Source of the DNA: Meghimatium bilineatum | Taxonomy: Eukaryota; Mollusca; Gastropoda; Stylommatophora; Philomycidae | Direction: 5' to 3' | Length of the DNA stretch: 64,000 bases | Assembly (NCBI GenBank): GCA_034231615.1 | Contig: CM067317.1 | Span: 46,495,876 to 46,559,875 of the forward strand | Shown here: positions 1 to 9,862 of the stretch, one piece after another | Layout: every line of letters begins with the position of its first letter | Position numbering within the stretch: position 1 is the first letter of the stretch | Program-made: the position numbers and the translations under genes | The notes under the pieces: generated by a model | What the model was told of the DNA's origin: nothing | Databases searched by the model: none | The model's input: only the letters and a program-made list of their open reading frames with translations

Positions 1-59
1 AAATAATTAAGAGTAGGCCCCTACAATATAATAAGAATAGGGGGCAGATGCTATAAAAA

Positions 60-385
60 AGTAGTGGGTAAATTAAACAAAACGGTGATTAATGTTAATA
101 CCGTGGGGTTGCAATACTGGTTGCAATACATATATGACAAATGAGGCGATACTCCAAAGACTGACATTGCGGTCACCGGAATAGCAACGTAACAGACCAG
201 TGACAAAAATGTCATTGCTTCCTTGATGTGAAGGACCGTTAAAATGAATGGCCACCGGGGAGTCACGATGATTCATTATATCTCTTAAATGTTCAGCGAA
301 TCTATCAGCCAAACGTCTACCTGTTTCACCAATATACTTCATACCACAATGCTTACATATGATAGAGTAAAAATCAAAAATCCAT
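60..385 (-). pseudogene. Penelope-like element, GIY-YIG endonuclease fragment
   Basis: The minus-strand frame reads SIICKHCGMKYIGETGRRLADRF, then EHLRDI, SPVAIHFN and a late QPHGININ. CxxC, YIGETGR, EHLRD and P-x-G-x-N are the hallmarks of the GIY-YIG domain at the C-terminus of Penelope-like retroelements. The end region looks frame-damaged and no reverse transcriptase is seen, so this is a truncated copy. Confidence 0.8.
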
Positions 386-819
386 TTTTGTTGATTTCCT
401 GGTGGGAGAGATCCATTTTGTTTATATTCGTTATGGTCTTTTGTTCTTAACTGTTTTTGTTGTCTTTAAAGGTCCCAATTGGACCGACACATTGACTGTT
501 GTGTTTGTTCCTTTTATTTATTATTTTCTATATTTTATTATTTTATATTGATATAGTAACCTATTTACTTTATTTGCATTCACCTCTATTTGTATGGTTA
601 CTGCGGCATTTCCTTTTTGTCGGTCATCCTCCGATATTTGGGTTATTTATGTTCGAAATAGATGCAGATGATAAAATACAACCTGAGTTGTATTATACAC
701 ACATATAGAAGGTCTCACCAATGCCCCATCAGACCAACTACCATGAAACAACAAACCCTCTAGTAGATAACATGCAGTGGAATCCTATTATGACAAATTG
801 CTCCGGACAGACAAAATAT
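386..819. other. No gene seen; short SINE-like fragment
   Basis: AT-rich sequence without convincing coding potential. The part at about 705-790 (ggtctcaccaatgcccc and following) matches a short repeat also seen at 14590-14640, 25860-25910, 34690-34745, 43825-43880 and 51845-51900. Confidence 0.4.
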
Positions 820-950
820 GTGTGTAATAACAGAAATTAGATATAAACAGTACAAACAATTTAGAATAAATATAACTGGGGATTTTGCAAAGTGATGCTA
901 TATTGGGAAATTTGCTATAAAAATAATGTGCTATAGAGGGATTCCACTGT
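820..950 (-). mobile_element. pogo/Tigger-like element end, relic
   Basis: On the minus strand this begins CAGTGGAATCCCTCTATAGC and continues with a TATAGCAAATTTCCC-like stretch. It is the same sequence found three times at 53770-54340 and resembles pogo/Tigger terminal repeats (CAGTRGAACCTCGMTATAAC type). No transposase is seen. Confidence 0.35.
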
Positions 951-1799
951 ACTGTTTAGTCTTCTTCTTCTTCTCATTTGCATTGTACTGTATAGTGAGA
1001 CCCTCCATTCATGGAAACCACTTACACAATTATTTATTTTCCACCTTCTATGTAGAAGGCTAGTTTTCAAAGCATTGCAAACCACTGAGAGTTGCCACCT
1101 TTTGGGTATAAAATTAAGCTCTGCAGAAAACTCTCGCTTGCACAAACGGGTTGAAGAGATATAATGGTTAGAATTTGTGGGTTCTAAACAAACAACTCCA
1201 GCCCATCCACCTTCTTGACTGCATTCAGACTATCATCACAAATTAAATACAAGGTTGTCTTGCTATTCTGATATTGAGTTAGAAGTATTTCTAATTAAAC
1301 TCTATCATTATATAATACTGCTGGTTGGTGGTAGAGTAGTTAGTCTGCCCACCTTCCATAACAACTCAGTCAAACTTGATCATGGTTTGAAAACAAATAG
1401 TCCACTTTTCAGATTGCACTGGCGATACGATTGGGTGTTAATTGTACCTAAATATTCAACAATAGCTGAAACACAATATATAGAATTTACTCACTGCTCT
1501 TCGTGAGTCCTCACGATCAGAGGATTTTGAGATGAACAAGCATGAGTCAATATCAAGAATGCAAGAATTGGGAGTGAGGATGGACGTGGCACGAAGAGAA
1601 CCCCCTGACCAAGATTTCAAAAAGAGTAGTGAACCAACAAAGAACTGGGACAATCAGTCGTTATACCCTGAGAGATTTACTGAAGCGGAGTTCGGAGCAC
1701 CTATGGACGTGTCCAGTGTGCGAAGATGATAATCAACATACCTAATACCTAATATAGAATTTTAAAATTTTCTTTTTTTTAATGTGATCTGTACTTTGC
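951..1799. other. No recognisable gene; possible LINE debris
   Basis: A 65-codon plus frame at 1532-1729 has a different base composition. A neighbouring frame ends in LWTCPVCEDDNQHT, resembling the Cys/His motif at the 3' end of RNase H-type LINEs. The evidence is too thin for a call; the rest is featureless. Confidence 0.25.
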
Positions 1800-2830
1800 A
1801 GAATGAACTATTGTTCTCACTGTCACTCTGTAAGCCTTTTGGTTCTGTACAAAATTTCCAGCTTCTTCCAGCATCATTATCATAAGGTCTTCAATATCAT
1901 ATGTCCATCAATGGCTTGGTTAGCCTCTTTTTCTCATACCCAGAACCTTTTCCTCCATGATTAATCTTTCTAACTCATTGTACCTTTTTATATCTCCAAA
2001 TGTGAAGAAGTTGGATGTGTTGGTCCATTGGTGCAAATGAAACGGCGACACAACACATTTCCATTCTCTGAACTACTACATCCTTTTGTAAAACTAGTAT
2101 GACCACTGTCCTGCTACAAGAGAGATTTTGCAGGAGTTTGAGAATGAAGGCTAAAGAAGAAAAAATCTCCAAAATATTTTAGCCTACTTTATTTTATGTC
2201 CATTTCTGTTAATATGCCTCATTTTGGTCTTCTTTGCTTAAGGAAAAGATTTGGTGCCTCACTATGGTGTTTTACTGACAACCACATGTTCTAGACCTGT
2301 GGGGTTTCTTGATATTAGGACAATGTCATCTGCATACCTAATTTTTTGGGAATCTCATTATTAAGAGGCTGAAACTGTTCATACTGTGGGTCTCTTTGTT
2401 CATTCTGCATGTTTTCTTTGTAGGTTTATATATTAAACAGATGTGGTGAGATGATCCCGCTGTCTGACACCTTTTTGGACGTTGAACCAGTGGGATTTTT
2501 CTCCCTTGATGTGCACTGATGCAGGAATGTTCTATTGGTAAATTACAATGATAAAATAGTATGGGAACTCCATACTTTCAATAATGTTCCATAGTTTTTT
2601 ATGTATTACACAGTCAAAGACCCTTGAGTAGTCTATGAAATGTGTGTATGATAACAATGGTGAAGTAATCCCTTTAACTGTGAGCCAGTAGCTCTTAACA
2701 GTCCATAGACTTCCCGACAAAAGCGCAGGTTCTCCTCAGTTGTAATGTAGATGTGTATAGTGGATTGTTGGAAGTAGGTTTTGCTAGATGTAAGTTGTTG
2801 ACAGCATGTTTTCAACTGTTTCTTCATGGT
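1800..2830 (-). pseudogene. RTE-type LINE reverse transcriptase relic
   Basis: Broken minus-strand frames contain IDYSRVFDCVIHKKLWNIIE (the YSRAFD palm region), then QKGVRQ and RYADDIVLI, and a tail with a MDIYIEDL-like stretch at 1860-1990. Many stops. A SINE (2010-2165) interrupts it. Confidence 0.7.
2010..2165 (+). mobile_element. GAAGAAG-tailed SINE, variant 2
   Basis: Matches copies at 18975-19140, 30790-30872, 37683-37825 (+) and 27205-27372, 53605-53760 (-). They share a gacacaacacatttcc... block, tctggactacatcc, then gagtttgagaatgaa and a purine GAAGAA tail. Confidence 0.7.
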
Positions 2831-3299
2831 AACTGCAGTGTCTACAATGTGGTTTATGTAGTTTATTTATTAATAGATATAAACGTCTGCGTTGCATTCT
2901 CTGCACTTCTCTATTATATTTCTCATATTAAAGATCTGATTCCTAGAAACTCTAAGAAACTCTAAGAAACCTAGAAACTCTGTTCTATCTAAAACTTGCC
3001 TTGACTACATGTTATTCTTTCTCCATATATCGCTCCATTATTTTAATAACTATTTTTTAGAAATATTTTGCTGGCATGACTGATCAGAAAAGTTCTTCTG
3101 TAATTTGTGCTGAGTTTCCAGTTGCCCCTTTGGATCAAAAAAGCCTCAAAGGCATAGAGAATTGACTTCATTGTATTAGAGTTACCCTGTCTGTACTCTA
3201 TCGTTCTCAATTAAGCAGTATGCCGCTAACCGAGATGTCCAACGCATAGTTCATATTCCATAGCTTCTAATGATAATCCTCAGGGATCTCAAATAAAAT

Positions 3300-3395
3300 C
3301 CTGTTTATAAACAAGATGGTGCAAGCCAGATTCTAACCCACAACCTCTTCAGCACAAAGCGAATGGCTTAACCACTATGCCTGCCAAAGGGATTC
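3300..3395 (-). mobile_element. tRNA-derived SINE fragment
   Basis: The minus strand reads GGCATAGTGGTTAAGCCATT (box A type) and, about 35 bp later, GGGTTAGAATCTGGC (box B type). The same family occurs on the plus strand at 62785-62885. Spacing fits a pol III promoter; it does not fold as an intact tRNA by eye. Confidence 0.55.
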
Positions 3396-3434
3396 CCTAT
3401 TTGAATTATGCATAATATGTTTCAGTTATTATTT

Positions 3435-3640
3435 AACATCATATAACACTGGGATATGATGTTACAGGAACATAACACTGGGATAATGTTAGAGGAACAT
3501 AACACTGGGATATGATATTACAGGAACATAACACTGGGATATGATATTACAGGAAAATAACACTGGGATATGATGTTACAGGAACATAACAATGGGATAT
3601 GATGTTAGAGGAACATAACAATGGGATATGATGTTACAGG
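3435..3640. repeat. 29-bp tandem array, about 7 units
   Basis: Unit type cataacactgggatatgatg plus ttacaggaa, with one shortened unit and a/g substitutions. It lies between the SINE and the LINE relic that follows. Confidence 0.9.
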
Positions 3641-3659
3641 AACCTCAGCCAACATATCC

Positions 3660-4090
3660 TCGAATTATCCCTGGATCAAGAAATAACCATCAGGATTAGC
3701 AAGGCATCTACAACAATGAACAGACTAACAGAAAAGGTCTTGGGAAACAGAAAATTAACTATAAAAACTAAACTCCTTGTGTCCAGGCTTGTGTCCTCAG
3801 CACCCTCCTTTGTGGCAGTGAAACATGGGAAATCTAAATGCATCAGGAGAGAAACAGCTTTTACATGCTGTGCCTACATATAGTTCATCCTTGATGGCAG
3901 GATCAAGTCACCAACACTGATGTATTAGAAAGAACAGGCAATGCCACAGTATTTTCTATGCTCAATCTGTCAAGACTGATGGTGGGGCACACTAGGATAG
4001 AAGATGGCAGAATACAGAAGGATCTACTTTATGGAGAATTACAGTCTGGGAAAAGATCTTAGGGTTGATCTCTACTTGAGTACAAAGAGA
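3660..4090 (+). pseudogene. RTE-type LINE reverse transcriptase C-terminal relic
   Basis: The plus frame gives ISKASTTMNRLTEKVLGNRK, LTIKTKLLVSRLVSS and later GRIKSPTLM. This is the conserved thumb/C-terminal block of RTE/CR1-like LINEs (RI.KA..TM.RL...VW.N), with frame breaks and no N-terminal part. Confidence 0.6.
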
Positions 4091-4900
4091 CATATGCAAA
4101 AGTAATGTACAATATACAGGCATTGATACAAAAACATGGGAACAGAATGCTGCTGCATGGAGGGAAACTATCAGGAATGGTATTAAGACAAAGGAGAAAG
4201 TAATAGTAGTTAGTTCACGGGTTGCATGTTTAAGAAGACACACAACAGAACACGAGGGTACAAGTGGGCCTCTGTTTCCATGTACATATTGGTCTTCTGA
4301 GTCACATTTAGCATGACCATAGATTGTAGATTATATTTCTTATATTCCAATAACAATACTGTTATCTGGATAGACGGAAAGGTGCCTACTACTACAACCA
4401 CACTGAAATACAACATTACAACACGCACACATTCAACACATGATGTCATCATCCTTATAGTACAGGTAACTGCTTTATCAATAAACTGTTTGATCAATAA
4501 ATACACACATACAAAATGCCAAAGAATGTCTAATGGTCACTTGAGGTGTACCTGTTTACTTGGAGAAATTTATCTATAGGTATATATTAACTCTACACTG
4601 ATGTGTTATCATATCACTGTTGATTGTAATAAACTGTCCTCAACTTCAACATGAGTTTCTCCAGTATTTTGTTATGGATATAATCACCATATTTATACCA
4701 TGTATTTACAATAGAATTTGGTCTCGCTATACAGTGTGACTATGGGTATCAACAACATACAAGAATTACACACAGTGTAATTTAAACTGGAGAGCTCTGG
4801 TTTCTGTCCTATGCACCGTGTTCGGCGCCGAAGGAACATAGACAGATACAGTGTAGTTTCACAATAAAATATTCATCTGGTAGCAAATAAACTATCTTGC
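4091..4900. other. No gene seen
   Basis: No supported coding region. The segment near 4785-4840 (gagagctctggtttctgtcc) is the reverse complement of a repeat also present at 15920-15965 and 51390-51460. Confidence 0.4.
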
Positions 4901-4904
4901 AGGT

Positions 4905-5150
4905 TATCAAGAACCACTTTTGGCAGTGGTGAAACAGCGTAAACTTGTTTGGTTTCGATATGTAACACGATACAGCTCACTTTCTAAAATTATTATGCAA
5001 GGCGCAGTTGAGGGGGGAAAGGAGAAGAGGCAGCCAAAGTAAATCCTTGATTAATAACTTCAAGGAATGGTTTGAGCATAATTTTTCTACGCCCCTCCAA
5101 ATTTCTGAAGACAAGATGTTTTGAGGGCTTTTTGTGCTGTCTACAGTGTC
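4905..5150 (+). pseudogene. RTE-type LINE 3' tail relic
   Basis: The frame gives QEPLLAVVKQRKLVWFRYVT, SLSKIIMQGAVEGG and FKEWFEHNFST. It matches the conserved C-terminus of RTE LINEs (VKRRKL.WFGH...G..EGGR.RGR...W.DNIKEW). The same family is at 60480-60990 on the other strand. Stops present. Confidence 0.65.
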
Positions 5151-5389
5151 GTACCACTATGACGGACTATTATGGGTCTTCTAATTAATGTCCAGGATCA
5201 TACCTAGGCTTCACATATTGAGACAGCCTTCAATGGTTCAGAATCAAACCTAGGCTGTGGGTATTAAAACTGCCTTAATGGGATATGAACAAACCTAGGC
5301 ATCATATATTGAAACTGCCTCATTTACTGAGAATTTGAAATATTCACAAAGTAAGCTAAATTAAACCTACACAGTTTAAAAGTACTTTG

Positions 5390-6910
5390 CTCATATCCAA
5401 ACACTTTAGTCATACCCAAATACTTCAACCATACACCAACACTTCAATCATACACCAACACTTTAACCATACACCAACACTTCAATCGTACACCAACACT
5501 TTAACCATACACCAACACTTCAATCGTACACCAACACTTTAACCATACACCAACACTTCAATCGTACACCAACACTTTAACCACACACCAACACTTCAAT
5601 CATACACCAACACTTTAACCATACACGAACACTTCAATCGTACACCAACACTTTAACCATACACCAACACTTCAATCGTACACCAACACTTTAACCATAC
5701 ACGAACACTTCAATCGTACACCAACACTTTAACCATACACCAACACTTCAACCATACACCAACACTTTAACCATACACCAACACTTTAACCATACACCAA
5801 CACTTCAATCGTACACCAACACTTTAACCATACATGAACACTTCAATCGTACACCAACACTTCAATCGTACACCAACACTTTAACCATACACCAACACTT
5901 TAACCGTACACCAACACTTTAACCATACACCAACACTTTAACCGTACACCAACACTTTAACCATACACCAACACTTCAATCGTACACCAACACTTTAACC
6001 ATACACCAACACTTTAACCATACACCAACACTTTAACCATACACCAACACTTCAATCGTACACCAACACTTTAACCATGCACCAACACTTCAATCGTACA
6101 CCAACACTTCAATCGTACACCAACACTTTAACCATGCACCAACACTTCAATCGTACACCATCACTTCAATCGTACACCATCACTTCAACCGTACACCAAC
6201 ACTTCAATCGTACACCAACACTTTAACCATGCACCAACACTTCAATCGTACACCAACACTTTAACCATGCACCAACACTTCAATCGTACACCAACACTTT
6301 AACCATACACCAACACTTCAATCGTACACCAACACTTTAACCATGCACCAACACTTCAATCGTACACCAACACTTTAACCATGCACCAACACTTCAATCG
6401 TAGACCAACACTTCAATCGTACACCAACACTTCAATCGTACACCAACACTTCAATCGTACACCAACACTTCAATCGTACACCAACACTTCAATCGTACAT
6501 CAACACTTCAATCGTACACCAACACTTTAACCATACACCAACACTTTAACCATACACCAACACTTTAACCATGCACCAACACTTCAATCGTACACCAACA
6601 CTTTAACCATGCACCAACACTTCAATCGTACACCAACACTTCAATCGTACACCAACACTTCAATCGTACACCAACACTTCAATCGTACACCAACACTTTA
6701 ACCATACACCAACACTTTAACCATGCACCAACACTTCAATCGCACACCAACACTTTAACCATACACCAACACTTCAATCGCACACCAACACTTTAACCAT
6801 GCACCAACACTTCAACCAAAAGACAATACTTCAACCATAACACAACACTTCAACGATAAGACAACACTTCCGCCGTACACCAACACTTCAGCCGTACACC
6901 AACACTTTAA
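5390..6910. repeat. 19-bp minisatellite, about 80 units, two alternating types
   Basis: Units are of two main types: ctttaaccatacaccaaca and cttcaatcgtacaccaaca. They occur in runs and alternations, with minor acg/atg variants. Edges are degenerate (acttcaaccatacaccaac at the left, caaaagacaata at the right). No coding potential. It lies about 3 kb beyond the Artemis stop. Confidence 0.97.
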
Positions 6911-7204
6911 ACATAAACTAAGCACTTCAGCTACACCCCAAACTTACAACTCAGGATCTACAGTCCTATCAGAATGAACATGAATTATAGAAACTACATA
7001 TACATTTACAATACATAAAACAGAATATTAAGCATCATCTAGACATTTGTTTATTCATGATATATCACAGACACATTTCAACAGATACATTAACAAACAA
7101 TTCTTTTAAAAGCATCATTTTTGATTTTAGAAATGGGAAAATATTGGTAAACCAATAGATGCAACTGGCATTCTTCAATTTTATATATATAAACTCAGTT
7201 CACA

Positions 7205-7840
7205 ACTACTGAAAAATGTCTATAATTTACAATTGTCATAAAGCCATCAACTCATAAAGCACTACTGAGAAATGTCTATGATTTACAATTTTCATAAAGC
7301 CATCAATTGTCATAAAGTACTACTGAGAAATGTCTATATAGAGTGATTTATAATTGTCATAGGCACTACTGAGAAATGTCTATAATTTACAATTGTTATA
7401 AAATATAAAATACTACTGAGAATTTTCTATAATTTAAAAATTCTATACAGCACTACTGAGAGGTGTCTACAATTTACAATTGACACAAAACACTACTGAG
7501 AGGTGTCTATAATTTACAATTGTCATAAGGCACTATTGAGAATTGTCTACAATTTACAATTTACACAAAACACTACTGAGAAATGTCTATAATTTACAAT
7601 TGTTATAAAATATAAAATACTACTGAGAATTTTCTATAATTTAAAAATTCTATACAGCACTACTGAGAGGTGTCTATAATTTACAATTGACACAAAACAC
7701 TACTGAGAGGTGTCTATAATTTACAATTGTCATAAAACACTACTGAGAGGTGTCTATAATTTACAATTGTCATAAAACACTACTGAGAGGTGTCTATAAT
7801 TTACAATTGTCATAAAATACTACTGAGAACTGTCTTTAAC
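7205..7840. repeat. About 38-40-bp array derived from the Artemis stop-codon region
   Basis: Unit type: actactgagaggtgtctata, then atttacaattgtcataaaac. The first half matches the end of the Artemis CDS and its stop codon at 9860-9885 (cattactgagaactgtctac). Scattered copies continue at 9060-9110 and 9640-9760. It includes a larger duplication: 7390-7520 resembles 7600-7710. Confidence 0.85.
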
Positions 7841-8839
7841 CTATACCTTGCCTCCAGCGAGTGGACTCGCTGATTTTTTACCTGGCTCACGATGCTCCCA
7901 GCAAATGGACTCGTCCGTTGCTATACCCCCTTATTCAGCAAAGTGAAAATTACACAATCGTTAATATCATGTGACCAGAATCATGGAATAATAGTTAGCA
8001 GTAGTATTCTACTTCCAATATTAGTATTGTGTATGGAAATAGGAGAATTTTGTAGAGCAAGAAGTTGTAAATCGAGAGACATCCAAATCAGAACCGATTG
8101 GCGGGTTACAATTGTTGTCAATATGTATAATTGACGTAAAATCATTATGGATTGAGATTCTGATAGTAAGGAATTTTTGGGAATTATGTTTATTTTTAAC
8201 TTTCATCAAGCCGGATTAAATTTCAGAATCTTTTCCCTGCCACTAGTTTTTTGGTTGAAAATTTGTTTTATTTTTGGTGGGTGTTTGAAAAACACAATAA
8301 CTGGTTTGTATTTAGAGATTTTGAAATAATTTTTGCACATTTAAATAAAAAATTGTACAATGCAAATATGTGTACAATGGTTTTTTTTAATGTGTGATAT
8401 GAGAGGTGTGAGAAAGTGGTGAAGATGTTTTTTGGGGTTTTTTGTGCAAAAAACAACAAATGTTTGTTTTAAAAAAGCAATAACTTTTGTGTACTTAGGG
8501 ATTTTTACATAATTTTTGTACATGTAAATAAAAACATGAGTACTACATATATTGGTCTATGTTTTGTTTGTGTATATGTAATACAACAGGTGAGACACAT
8601 TGTAAAGATGGGAAAATGGAAAAACATCAAAATCAATTCAAAATTTAAAAAAACAATTCCTCACCATTATTTATTTTTCTATGTGGCAACCCTGAAAACA
8701 TCATTTTATACACTGTAACACACCAAAGTCTATTATATTTATGTAGTTTCATAACTACACTAACATAATATCTCTGGGGAAATAAATAAAACATAAAGTA
8801 ACTTACATTGTCGAAAGAATGGTTCAAGAAACTTAAACC
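7841..8839. other. Non-coding; possible TTAA-type MITE and internal duplication
   Basis: It starts ttaacctataccttgcctcc. Two similar blocks (about 8268-8345 and 8455-8530: aaaacacaataactg.../aaaaaagcaataact...) form a diverged tandem duplication. They resemble the interior of the TTAA-flanked element at 27616-28208 (aatgcaataactgg). No right terminus was found. Confidence 0.3.
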
Positions 8840-9025
8840 AATAATGTCGGTAAATCCATCAATATGTTAGTTCCATACTTGTTCCTTATTTCATAATGAA
8901 ACCAATAATTTCGGTAAATCCATCAATATGTTAGTTCCATACTTGTTCCTTATTTCATAATGAAACCAATAATGTCAGTAAATCCATCAATATGTTAGTT
9001 CCATACTTGTTCCTTATTTCATAAT
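8840..9025. repeat. 64-bp tandem repeat, 3 units
   Basis: Three near-identical units beginning accaataatgtcggtaaatc and ending ttatttcataatgaa. Confidence 0.9.
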
Positions 9026-9862
9026 GAAACCAACTTGTCGCTATATCTACTTAAATTTACAATTGTCCTAAATCACAAAATATTAAACTGTCCATAATTT
9101 ACAGTTGTCATAAAACATAAAATGGTAGTTTCCCATTAACTGGATACGCACATTTAATGACACAAACTGCAATGTGAAACACAATATATCACAACTAGGG
9201 GGACATTTAGGGGAAAAAGGAGAACAACTTAAGAACACAAATACAACAAGGGAAAAAAAATCAATTAAAAAAAATACGCTTATTCGAAACGACAATACAA
9301 AATGGAACGAGAGTACAATCTGTTATTGGGACCAATATTCTATTATTTTTCCACATTAGCAACATCCAAAGGAGCCATTTGTTTTGTGACTGAAAACTTA
9401 TGCCATATTAACATACACTGTCAACAGCACAAGGTTTTTCTAAAAAGTATGATTTTGTAAACATAACACAAATGTGTGTGCTCTAGTGATGATTGGATTA
9501 CCATAACTACAATCTCCGCTATTTGTTGATAATTGTAGAGCTCTGATATAACCAAAATGGACTAATGTCCTAGATCAAAAAGAGTGTACATCATCATGAG
9601 GTACATTTTACTTAACCAAACAAGCTGCTTAACAGGAAAGTACCAATAAAACACTAATGAGAAGAGCCTATAATTTACAATTTACATAAAGCATTACTGA
9701 CAATTGTCTATAGTTTACAATTATCATAAAACATTACTTAAAATTGCCTATTGTCATAAAACATAAAATTCTTAAAACTGATCAAATTCTCGTCAGCCGT
9801 AACAATTTTTTCATTTATCCTGATGCTTCCTACTTGAATTTGATTGGATAAAACACAAAACA
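9026..9862. other. Artemis 3' flank, presumed 3' UTR
   Basis: Contains dispersed copies of the stop-region repeat. No clear AATAAA in the minus orientation; ATTAAA occurs near 9148. The true polyA site was not determined. Confidence 0.4.

Noticed and set aside
1532-1729. A small protein gene of 65 codons
   Set aside because: No homology recognised; a neighbouring frame carries a LINE-like Cys/His motif, so it is more likely transposon debris.
5390-6910. Regular short repeats resembling a CRISPR array
   Set aside because: Units are contiguous 19-mers without unique spacers, in an animal gene context; it is a minisatellite.
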